64,000 nucleotides of DNA from Tilletiopsis washingtonensis. Taxonomy: Eukaryota; Basidiomycota; Exobasidiomycetes; Entylomatales. A program made the translations under genes and the position numbers. Below are positions 52,159 to 63,939 of this stretch, in pieces. Position 1 is the stretch's first letter. Every line of letters begins with the position of its first letter. The notes beneath the pieces are model-generated. The model did no database searches. It saw nothing but the letters and a program-made list of their open reading frames with translations, and had not been told where the DNA came from. The stretch is from NCBI RefSeq assembly GCF_003144115.1, contig NW_020312009.1, positions 62,001-126,000 of the forward strand. Direction: 5' to 3'.

Positions 52159-53607
52159 CTATGCTGTGTAGCTGGCGGGGCGAGAGAGGTGGTCAGCAGT
52201 GCGTCGAGCGTTGCTGCGGCGCTGCAACTCACTCGTAGAAGCCCTGTGGGAGTTGCGAGCGAAAGAAGCTCGAGGTGAGCAGGATTGACAGCACAAGACA
52301 TACGGCGACGCACCTTGCCGCTCTTCTTGCCGTACCAGCCGGCATCGACCATGCGGCCCAGCAGCACGGCAGGCCGGTACTTGGAGTCGGCCGTCTCGCG
52401 GTAGAGCGTCTCCATGATGGCGAGGCAGGTGTCCTGTTTGGCGCGGACGGGTGCGCCTCGGAGTGAGCAGAGGCAGCAGAGCGGGCTGCATCGCTGGCTT
52501 TGGGCCGCGCAGGCCGGCTCGAGCCGTAACGCACCAGGCCGATGAAGTCTGCCAGCACCAGCGGGCCCATGGGGTGGTTCATGCCGAGCCTGCACGCGGT
52601 TTGTGAGGACGCGTCACGGCACGCCTGCGCTGCGCTGCGCCAACTCACTTGAGTGTCGTGTCGATGTCCTCCTTGGACGCGATGCCCTGCTCCAGGCACA
52701 TGACGGCCTCGTTGATGAATGGCATGAGCAGGCGGTTGCTGACGAAGCCGGGCACGTCTTGCGAGGTGGTGACGGTCTTGCCGCATGCCTCGGCAAAGGC
52801 ACGAGCTCGCGCCGTCACGCTCTCCGACGTCTGCAGCGCGGGGATGAGCTCGACGAGCGACATGACGGGGACGGGGTTGAAGAAATGCAGGCCGAGTGCC
52901 TTTGCGAAGCATCTGCGTCAGTAGAGGCATGCCAGGATGCTGCAGAGGCACGGCCGCACTGGCGGCGAAGGCGCAGTGCCGACTCACGCGCTTCGGGCCC
53001 TCCCATGCCTCCCGACTGCCCTTCTCGGCACGCTCCGACACGGCCGCAGCGGCAATCTTGGAGACGGAGATGCTGCTGGTGTTGGTGGCGAGGATGGTGT
53101 CGAGCGGGAGCTGCGTCGCCAGCGAGCCGAAGATCTTGAGCTTGATGGGCAGCGACTCTGTGGCCGCCTGTGCAGGCACGTTGCGCAGTCAGTTGCGCTG
53201 CCGGTCCACTGCAGCGAAGGATACACATCGAGAGACAACGCACCTCAATGACCATGTCGATGCTGCCCGCGCCCTCCTGCTGGCACGCCGCCAGCTCCTC
53301 GATGCTGCCCACGGCCGTGAGGCGCGCGCGGGCGGCGTCGGCCTGCTCCTGCGAGATCTTGCCCTTCTTGACGTCCTTTGCGAGGAGGCCCTCAAAGAAG
53401 CTCACGCCCTTGGTCACCTGTGCCGGCGACGCATCGCACATGATGACACGCGGGATCTGCGCCTTGAGCGCCGAGACGTAGCCGATGCCCATGCCCATCT
53501 GGCCCATCTGTGGAGGCGGAGCGTGAGCGCAGGCGCAGGCGCAGAGAGTGCACGGCTGCACGCACGCCGACGACGCCGACGGTCTTGATGCCGTGCTTGA
53601 GAGACAT
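52159..53607 (-). CDS. Short-chain L-3-hydroxyacyl-CoA dehydrogenase (HADH)
   Basis: Eight exons (52159-52171, 52233-52243, 52314-52433, 52535-52589, 52649-52899, 52988-53167, 53244-53507, 53566-53607) join in phase to 311 residues. The NAD-binding [17 protein letters not shown] is at ~11-27, [13 protein letters not shown] follows, and the catalytic dyad is H167 in [11 protein letters not shown] and E179 in SLVE, with the expected spacing of 12. [17 protein letters not shown] and [11 protein letters not shown] complete the C-terminal dimer domain, which ends GKGFYDYTA. The enzyme oxidises 3-hydroxyacyl-CoA in beta-oxidation. The last two exons are 11 and 13 nt and are needed for the conserved FYDY end; stopping without them would give FYE. 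The acceptor of exon 5 (AAAG at 52900) appears to skip a nearer CAG that lies only ~5 nt from the branch A. No clear organelle targeting signal is seen. Confidence 0.92.
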
Positions 53608-54555
53608 TGCTTGCTGTGCCAGATCGCGGAAGGGTGGATGGGGTGCGGAGAGAAGGAGCGATCGGGCCGCCAAGACCGGCGCGTGCTCGAGCCGGAGCAG
53701 AGCGGCGCACGGCCTCAGCGAGCACCGCTCCGGCTCGGCAGCGCAGCCGCGGCCGGCGCTCCGGCGAGTGCGGGGGGAGGCGACGCACGTGGCCGCAGCG
53801 CCGCTCAGCCTCGCTCTCTCAGCCCGCAGGGCACGGCTCAGCACTGGCGCTGACACCTGGCAGGATGCATGATGAGACGCCGAGAAGAAGTCACACCTCT
53901 GGGCGCAGTGCTGCAGCTCACGGGTGCTGCCTCATCGCGGGCGCTTGGTCGTCAAGAGCTCGCGCGCGCGTAGATGGCTGGCGGCTCTCCGCTTGCCGCT
54001 GCGCCCGGCAGTCCTCGAGAACAGCGATCGATCTTTTGCTCTCTTCGCTGCGCCCCTCTGCAAACACCCGCAGGAGTCAGAGCGACGGTGCGGCCGCCAG
54101 GCACAAAGTGTACGGCCTTCTAGCCCTCCGTCTTGCTCCTGTCTCGCATCGACCGGCGGCGCGCGCTCACACAGCCTTCACGGTGCCCGGCACGCCATGC
54201 AGGGAGAGGCCGCTCGGCACGCCTGCTGTGCACCGCCGCCGGCAGTGCAGCAAGGCGCCGCACTCTACGAGCACTCTGCGGCGTGCTGATGCTGCTGCCA
54301 GCCGGCGGCTGGAAGATCGGCTGGCAGCCGCCCAGGCCATCGAAGGCACCCCGCATCTTTGGGCACTGTCCTGCGCCATCGGATCAGGGGACGCCCCGCG
54401 TTCGCGGCTCTGGAACAGAGAGCCTCGCCCGAGTGCTGCGATGAGGCGCGAGCGGCCGGCGTTCAGTCCTTCGCTCCTTGGGCCAAAGGATTGCAGCGTC
54501 ATGATGGTTTGGCACTGCTTGCTGCCTCGTGCGCCGGGCTAGCCAGCCAGAGGAG

Positions 54556-54578
54556 ACGGCTGTCAGCCGTATAAGACG
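54556..54578 (+). promoter_or_regulatory. Dyad abutting a TATA-type element, upstream of the 54747 gene
   Basis: ACGGCTG-T-CAGCCGT (54556-54570) is an inverted repeat with 7-bp arms. Its right end overlaps CGTATAAGACG (54568-54578), which sits ~177 bp before the ATG at 54747. The arrangement is that of a TATA box with a symmetric protein-binding site next to it. The same TATA 11-mer occurs upstream of the 13166-14008 gene. Confidence 0.5.
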
Positions 54579-54665
54579 GCGACTCGCTCTCCCTCGTCGC
54601 TGAGCGTCGAGCACCTTCGTACCTCCGATCCAGCCTGCGCCCGTGCTCCCTCCAAAGCCCACCCT

Positions 54666-54690
54666 TCGTCGTCGTCGTCGTCGTCGTCGT
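54666..54690. repeat. Trinucleotide microsatellite (TCG/CGT)n
   Basis: About eight tandem TCG triplets lie in the presumed 5' leader of the 54747 gene. Confidence 0.85.
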
Positions 54691-54746
54691 GACGCAGCCA
54701 TTCTTTCGCATACCAGCCCACCACCGCCGCCTCTCGCATCACCACG

Positions 54747-55082
54747 ATGCTCCGTCTCCTCTTGCTCCTCGCCATGGCGTCTCTCCTCTGTCTCGTCGCT
54801 GCCGGCGGCGCGGATGCACAAGCCGTCCTCGGCCGTCGAGCCCAGCCGTTCGGCGTCGCTGCCCATGCCGTGCCTGCTCGCGGCGAGGCGCACCGGCGAG
54901 CGCGCCTGCCCGATCGGCCCGTGCCTCTCGTGCGCGCCGACGTGGACTCAGTGGCCAACGCCGCTCGCCGCGACAGCGCCGATGCGAGCCGTGAAGCGCG
55001 CATCGCAGCGGCGAAAGAGGCGGCGCAGAATGCTCCGGAGAACTACGACCCCGACGACGGATGGCCGCATCCGCTTCCGTGA
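54747..55082 (+). CDS. Small secreted protein, 111 residues, unknown
   Basis: This is a single-exon frame from ATG 54747 to TGA 55080-55082. The first ~24 residues (LRLLLLLAMASLLCLVAAGGADA) form a strong signal peptide. The mature part is ~87 residues, highly charged (Arg, Ala, Asp), with no cysteine after the signal region and a C-terminal acidic/aromatic stretch ENYDPDDGWPHPLP. It has possible dibasic processing sites (GRRAQP, HRRARL). I know no family. The presence of a TATA-type element and a dyad upstream supports expression. It could be a secreted effector-like or wall-associated peptide precursor; this is inference from size and signal only. Confidence 0.6.
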   Translation: MLRLLLLLAMASLLCLVAAGGADAQAVLGRRAQPFGVAAHAVPARGEAHRRARLPDRPVPLVRADVDSVANAARRDSADASREARIAAAKEAAQNAPENYDPDDGWPHPLP

Positions 55083-55799
55083 GGGCGAGCTGGTGCGCCT
55101 CTGCTGCCAGCGCCGCCCGCGCTCAAGACGGCGTCGCACGCAGCGCCGCTGGTCCGGCTCTCAAGGCGGCGTCTTGCATCTCACATCTCCACACTGCCAT
55201 CAACTAGACCCATCGCCTCACCTGTAGCACCACGGCTCCTCGCCTCTTCTCCCACGCCGACACGACGGCCTCCAAGAGGGCGGCCTCGGCATCGCGCAAG
55301 GCTGGGGCCACACCACCGTCTTCTCATCTGCCGGCTCGCATCGCCATCGGCCACGGCCCACTCCACTAGCCACACCTAATTCCACGCTCTTTCGCGCCCT
55401 GCGCTGCTGCAGGAGACAGGTTGTGAGGCTGGGCTGGCAAGAGGAGTGTGAAGGGATCAGCGGGAAATAAGATTGCGGAGGGAAAGCGCGTGAAAGGGAG
55501 GGGAAAGGGGGGGGGGGGGGGGCATCGCACTATGTGTGGAGAGGGAAAGAGGGGCGGCGAGAGAGAGGAGCCTCGACATGCGCGCCGGGAGGGTGAGGTG
55601 GGTGTAGGTGTGATGGATGACGATGGAGAGATGGTGAAGAGAGAGAGAGGAAGAGAGGCAGTGCGCAGGGCGCAGGGCCACGGTGGCAGGGAGCGGCGGC
55701 CGTGAGCGACCTGGAACGAGAGATGATGCACGCGGAGGAGAGCCAGCAGCCGTGCCTGCCAGCAGGCAGCCGCTTGAAGGCTCGATGCCGTCGTGCGCT
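55083..55799. other. Convergent 3' spacer with a long G run
   Basis: This is 717 bp between the small secreted-protein stop and the Ste20 stop. From ~55440 to ~55690 the + strand is strongly purine-rich (GAGA, GGGAAA words), including a run of 16 G at 55507-55522. No gene is seen. Confidence 0.55.
55507..55522 (+). repeat. Homopolymer run of 16 G in a purine tract
   Basis: Sixteen consecutive G lie within a purine-rich strand and are flanked by further GGG blocks. The sequence could form a G-quadruplex on the + strand, and the run length is likely to vary by slippage. Confidence 0.85.
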
Positions 55800-58928
<3,129 letters not shown>

Positions 58929-59270
58929 GCTGGCCGAGAAGAGGAGGGACAGGCCAGGCCAGGGGACGCAGAGAAGAGGAGTCGAGCGCCGTCGCTGGAC
59001 AGGCGCGGCGGCGAGATGCAGCAGGCGCACGCAGAGGCCGGGCTCACAACACGCGCAGCAGACGCGCGGCCGAGTGCGACGGAGCGTGCGACGGCGAGCG
59101 AGAGAGAGAGGCGCGCAGGAGCGTCTGGCTGCCGCAGCTCTCTGGGCTGCGCTCGACGGGAGGTGCGAGAGTGCGACGCGTGCGCAAGAGGGGCGCCGAG
59201 GGCCCGGAGCGGCGCCTCGAGCGCAGCGGGGGGCGGGGTTTGAAGAGGGAGGCGAGCGCGCGCGTGGGCG

Positions 59271-59293
59271 GCAGCAGCAGCAGCAGCAGCAGC
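59271..59293. repeat. (GCA)n microsatellite
   Basis: About seven tandem GCA/CAG units lie in the likely 5' leader of the Ste20 gene. Confidence 0.8.
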
Positions 59294-60316
59294 GGCAGCT
59301 CGCGGACGAGGGCGGCGAGGGCGGCGCGCTGCGGAGAGATGCGAGGTGGTGGACGAGGTGGAGCGGGTGAGAGGGTGAGGTGAGAGAGAGGGGTGAGGCA
59401 CGTGCAGAGGAGGCCGAGGGAGCGAGCGGAGGTGAGACAGAGGCAAGCCGAGGACAGGGTCGGGCTCGGCGCGCTGCCGAAGAGCGGCCATGCGAGGCGC
59501 GGCGCGGCAGCACACGGCGACGGAGAGGAGGCGCGGCGTGGCGGGCGGGCGACGAGACGGAGCCGCAGAGCGCGCGGCGCGCGGCAAGCGCCTTAACGCG
59601 CGGCACCGCGCCGCGAGAGGGGCACCTCACCAGCACAAGAGCCAGCAGCAGCTGCCGCGCCAGGCAGCGCAGGGGCGCGACGTGCGCTGCAGCGAGACAA
59701 GCAGAGAGGAGGCTCCTGCGCGCCGCACAGCAGCAGCAGCAGCCTGAGCGCTCAAGCATCAGCAGCGTCAGGAAGGCGGCAGCGCTGCGCCCTCGCTCGC
59801 TCGCCGCCGTCCGCTGCGCTGGGCGCTGCGCAGCGCCGTCGGGTGCCGCGCCTCGCGACGTGCTCGCCAGCATCTCAGGCGATGCACAGCTGCCGCTGGC
59901 GTGGGCAATGCTGGGCGCTGAGAGGAGCTGCCACCAAGCGGCCATGACGCAGCGGAGCGCGGCGGGTGCGACGCTGCCAGCAGAGAGCAGAGGCCGGGAC
60001 ATCTGGCGCCAGGCTTCTTGGCGCTGAGCAGCCGCGCCGCGCGACGCGGCGCTGCCAGACGCGCCCTCGCCCGGAGGGGTCCAGCATAGCGAATAGCGTC
60101 CAGCGACGACACACCGCCATGTTGACAGGCAGCTTTTGGCGTCGATATCCCGGGCTGGCCGTTCTGCGCCCAATTGATGCAGCGTGAAGTGGCTTAGTCA
60201 AACGCCCGCGGCTCGACTGGTCAGGTCGTCGTAGAGACAGCTTGAGATTGACGTGCAAGGCACTGACGTCGCCTATGCTCCCTCCAAGCACCCCTCTCTC
60301 AATCATGTCTCCGCTC

Positions 60317-60332
60317 TGTATCACGTGATACA
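60317..60332. promoter_or_regulatory. 16-bp palindromic E-box
   Basis: TGTATCACGTGATACA is a perfect palindrome centred on CACGTG with TCACGTGA flanks, the form preferred by many fungal bHLH factors (Cbf1-like). It lies 279 bp beyond the Rad9 stop and ~1.4 kb upstream of the Ste20 start, in an AT-richer local context. Confidence 0.6.
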
Positions 60333-60610
60333 CGAAGACGTGCCGCGCAGTCACTCGCACGACAGAGGCTCCCTCCGTCGTGGCTACGACACAAGTGTGA
60401 CGGGTGCGAGGTGACTGATGGCATTAGAACGCAGGGCAGGGGATGATGGGATGCGAGGCGCGCCCGGGGCGCCGGCGATGGGGGACAGATGCAGGGCGAG
60501 TGACGTGAGGGAGGACTGAAGCATGTACGGGGAGCTTTGCGTGCCAAGAGGTCAACGAGCGAGATGGGAAGACGAGAGCCGAGCCGAGTTGACAAGTGCC
60601 CCGGTTGCGT

Positions 60611-61131
60611 TCAGAAGAGAGGCTTGAACTGCTCGCGAGTCTAGACGTCAGCTCTCCTCACGAGCAGAGACGGCATGCATAGGCAAGGGGGGCAACTCAC
60701 TCGTTTGGCAGCTCCTCCCATCCGCGCCTCCTCTTCCTCGTCACTGGCCGGCAGCTCCTCCCCCTCTTCGTCGCTCTCATCATCCAGCGGCCCCGCCGCC
60801 TGGAGAGCATCGCGCCACGACGCCGGCGGCGGCTGCTCCTCGACGAGCGCTTGACTCAGTGCGCCCGCTGCGGCTTGCGAGGAACGCCAGGCTAGCGACA
60901 CCTTTTGCCGAGCACGCTGCTCCTGCGCTGCCTCGGCTCGCTGTGGCGGCGCAACAGTTGCCTTAGCAGCATCGCCATGCTCGGGAGGCTCGACGGAGCG
61001 ATTCTCGGCGCGCTCATTGTCGCGGCGGATGCTGGAGCGTCGGCGCGCATGCTCTGCAAAGTCGACTTGCGACACTTCAATGCCGAGCGACGACGAGGAC
61101 TGCGACACGCTCTCCTCGGCGAGACGTGCAA

Positions 61132-61175
<44 letters not shown>

Positions 61176-63068
61176 GAGGGCGCCTTGCGCCGTGCCGGCG
61201 CTTGCGAGACGCCGCTGGAGACGTAGAGCGGACGACTGGGCGGCGAAGCTGCGCGTGCCTGCGTGGTAGGTCGTGGCTCGATCGACGCCGCGCGAGCCTG
61301 CGTCACCGGAGCAGTACTCGGCAGAGGCGCCGCGCGAGCGCCGGCCGGCTGAGTCGGCGGGCGTTGAGACGCACTGAGCACCACTTGCGAGCCGTGGATC
61401 TCGACCTCGCCGCGCGAGATGCTTTGCTCGAGCGCCTCGACGGCAGCCCACTCATCCTCCTCTGCCTCTTCACCATCTGTCGCCGCCGTCGCTGCCATCT
61501 CGTCGTCCGAGCGCTGCTCGTCGCCGTCGTGCGAGCCCTGTGTGCCGCGAAAGAGCGGCAGCTCCTGCGCGGGCCGAGCGTGTGGCAGAGGCGTCGACTC
61601 CATCGGTTGTCGACGTGCTGGCGAAGAGGGCCGAGCAGCAGATGCGCCGGGCATGGAGCGACTGATGGATGCGCTGGGCGCAGCGGCGCCATTGACGTTG
61701 CTGCCCGACACGCTGTCTGCCTGCTGTTGCGGAGGCACCGGGCGCTGCGACGCAGCTCGTGCCGCGGCGGAAGGCACCGAGTTGCCAGGTGCTGCTGAAC
61801 CTGCGGCGGCCGGCGCGGCAGGCGGACCCATGGCACCTGCCTCGGGCGGACGCTCGCCCTCAGTCGTGGCGATCACCCACTCCGCCTGTAGGTCGTCGCG
61901 CAAGCAGTGGATGTGCAGCGGATCCTCGCCCTGCGAGAAGAAGAGCTCGAGAGGCACACCGAGGTGCTCACTGGCGGAGATCGCTGCCTGCAGAGAGAAA
62001 GGCGTGTCAACGGCAGGTCGAGCGGGCACACGAAGGGGCCACGCACCTTGAACTCCTTGAGCGGAAAGGTGACGCACGCCTCGCGCGTCACCTTGAAGAT
62101 TTCAAAGGCGTCGAGATCGACCTTGACGTTGGTCTGGATCGAGCGTCGAATGTGATGATCTGCGGGCGGCACGTCAGCGCCGATCGTGTGCCGCCCAGAC
62201 GCAGCTGCGCACTCACTCTTCTCGAGCACGTCCTCGCTCTTGGAGCGCACCACGAGGAACGTGGGCGCGCACCAGAACGTCACTTCTCCGCCGTTCTTGT
62301 TGGAGAAGTGCTCGAGCAGCTCAGAGACGACGCGTGCGCCGATCTGCAGGTGGTTGACGGCCGATGCAGCGGCGTTGGGCCACAGACCAGCTTGTGCCTC
62401 AAAAGTGAGTTTGTGCGTCTTGGTCACGCCTGTGCCGGCTGGCTTCAGTGGCAGGCGAGGCGGGCGGAGCGACTGCTCAACGCACCTCGGCTGCAGTGCA
62501 TGCGCACAGCGACGCGGCTCTCGCGGTCATTGTCAATGACGCTGATCTCGCAGCGCTCGAGGCCCTTGTTGGTGCTGCTGCGCAGCATCGCCTGGAAGGA
62601 CTGAGGCCGGCACGGTGGGCGATCAGCTGCGCGAGTAAAGCGGCCGACCGAGCTCAGGGACGCACCTTGATGTGGATGAGGCACTCGACGCGCTTGTCCG
62701 TCGCCGCCGTGAAGCTGTCGAAGAAGCTGTCGACGAAGGTGAAGGAGCAGAAGGCCGACTGCGACGAATTTATGGCAGAGAGGCGCAGCTGGAAGGGCAG
62801 GGCCAGGCCGCATCAGCGTGTGCTGCCGAGTGTCGCCAGGTGCAGCGCTCGCGCACGCACCTTGAGCGACTCGTCCTCGTCGCGCATGCACTGCAGGTTG
62901 AGCGACTCGCTGAAGCGGCCCAGACAGCTCAACGCATGGTTGAATGCTGCATCGGCAGCGCGCGCCGTCAGCCTCTGCGAAGCGAAGACGTGCGAACGAC
63001 GCCCTGCGGCGCACCCTCTGCCGGCCGGACTCACCGCGCAGGTTGCGCACGCCAAACGCCGCGTCCAT
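60611..63068 (-). CDS. RAD9: Rad9, checkpoint clamp (9-1-1) subunit
   Basis: Eight exons (60611-60628, 60701-61987, 62047-62159, 62217-62429, 62486-62600, 62666-62788, 62861-62946, 63035-63068) join in phase to 662 residues. The first ~255 residues are PCNA-like in the Rad9 manner: VRNLRAFNHALSCLGRFSESLNL, LRLSAINSSQSAFCSFTFVDSFFDSF, KTHKLTFEAQ, ELLEHFSNKNGGEVTFWC, LKEFKAAISASEHLGVPLELFFSQGEDPLHI. After LQAEWVIAT comes a ~390-residue unstructured Ser/Ala/Pro tail with a poly-Q run (CTG repeat at 61132-61174). The end is acidic (ESDEEGEELPASDEEEE) before a last exon of six codons giving KRFKPLF. In other eukaryotes the phosphorylated Rad9 tail recruits the Dpb11/TopBP1 checkpoint protein; the same is likely here. 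Intact. Confidence 0.9.
61132..61174. repeat. (GCT)n/(CAG)n coding microsatellite, ~14 units
   Basis: About fourteen tandem GCT units on the + strand encode a poly-glutamine run in the disordered tail of Rad9 on the minus strand. Perfect repeat purity suggests recent or ongoing length change. Confidence 0.9.
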
Positions 63069-63462
63069 CGCTGCCTGTATGCGCTCTTGGACGCAGCGTG
63101 CGGCCAGTGACGCGCGAGACGAGGCGCGCGAGCGCTGCGGATGCGATGCCTGGCTAGGCCGGGCGCATGAGGGCTGCGGCGGCAGGAGCGGCGAGGACGG
63201 GGAGAGGTGGAGGAGGGGAGGCAAGGAGAGGATCGAGCTCGGCACTCGGACATGGCGGCGCGCGCGCCACGCCTGCTGCTGCTGCTCACGCGACGCGTTG
63301 CGCTCCCCTCGCTCGCTCCTCTCTCACCACGACGCCGGCTCCTCGCCTCATCCGGCTCACTATCCTCCAGAACGACACACATGCACAGAGTCGAGCGCAG
63401 CGATGGTGGAAACATATGAGTTGCGCTCTTGCGCTTCTGCATGCGCCACGTGCACGCTGGCC
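63069..63462. other. Intergenic region between the Myb-like and Rad9 genes
   Basis: This is 394 bp. It holds the Rad9 promoter (both genes are on the minus strand). A CATATG word near 63412 and pyrimidine-rich sequence are present; no clear element and no gene. Confidence 0.45.
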
Positions 63463-63939
63463 TCACTTGGCGTCCGCCGCGCTGCCGCCTCGGCCCGGCA
63501 GGCCCAGCAGCACCTGCTGCTTGATCTTCGGCAGCAGAATCTGGCGCCACTGGTCCCTTGCCTGAAGTGCGGGCTCTTCTGCGTCAGTATGGCGCTGCAC
63601 AGCGAGGCAGAGGCCACTTGCCTGCACGCCCGTGCGGCCACTGCACTCGGCGCCTACGCGCGCCCAGTCGGCATGTGCCGCGCCGGCCTTGACGACTTCC
63701 TCGAGCAGCATCACACGTTCTTCTCCCGCTGTGTGATGGGAGACGATGGCCGCTCAACATCCTCTCGCTCCTTGCGGAGAGGTGCTAGTGGGCAACTCAC
63801 TCCACTGTTTGGCCGGGGCCTTCTTGCCGCCGTTCTTGCTCTCGCCTTTGCCGTCGCTGGACTCGACCTTGGGCGACTTGCTGCTGCTGCCACTGCTGCT
63901 CTCGCGCTTGCGCTTGATGGGCGAAGCTGGGTTGGACAT
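63463..63939 (-). CDS. Small single-Myb/SANT-domain protein
   Basis: Likely exons are 63463-63561, 63622-63728 and 63801-63939, giving 114 residues. A Lys/Ser-rich basic N-terminus (SPIKRKRESSS and on, a possible nuclear signal) leads to a Myb-like helix set starting WTGEERVMLLEEVVKAGAAH, then ADWARVGAECSGRTGVQ and ARDQWRQILLPKIKQQ. The spacing of W-T-x-E-E, W and RDQW fits one Myb/SANT repeat. The second intron (63562-63621, 60 nt) would have a GC donor (GCAAGT), a CTGAC branch motif and a CAG acceptor; it is a multiple of three with no stop, so a 134-residue unspliced form is also possible. Splicing it out restores the third helix. DNA or chromatin binding is inferred. The start at 63939 is close to the window edge. 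Confidence 0.65.

Larger units (their letters stand above)
53608..54746. other. Divergent promoter region of HADH and the small secreted-protein gene
   Basis: This 1.1-kb GC-rich stretch has open but protein-unlike frames. The right part holds a TATA-type element with an adjoining dyad (54556-54578) and a CGT-triplet microsatellite (54666-54690), both reported separately. The HADH promoter must lie at the left end. Confidence 0.5.
58929..60610. other. 1.7-kb region between Rad9 and Ste20 genes
   Basis: It is the upstream region of the Ste20 gene (start 58928, minus) and downstream of Rad9 (stop 60611, minus). It contains a (CAG)n stretch at 59271-59293, a purine-rich GA patch at 59360-59420, and a 16-bp E-box palindrome at 60317-60332. 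Open frames are Arg/Ala-rich and unconvincing. No gene is called. Confidence 0.5.
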
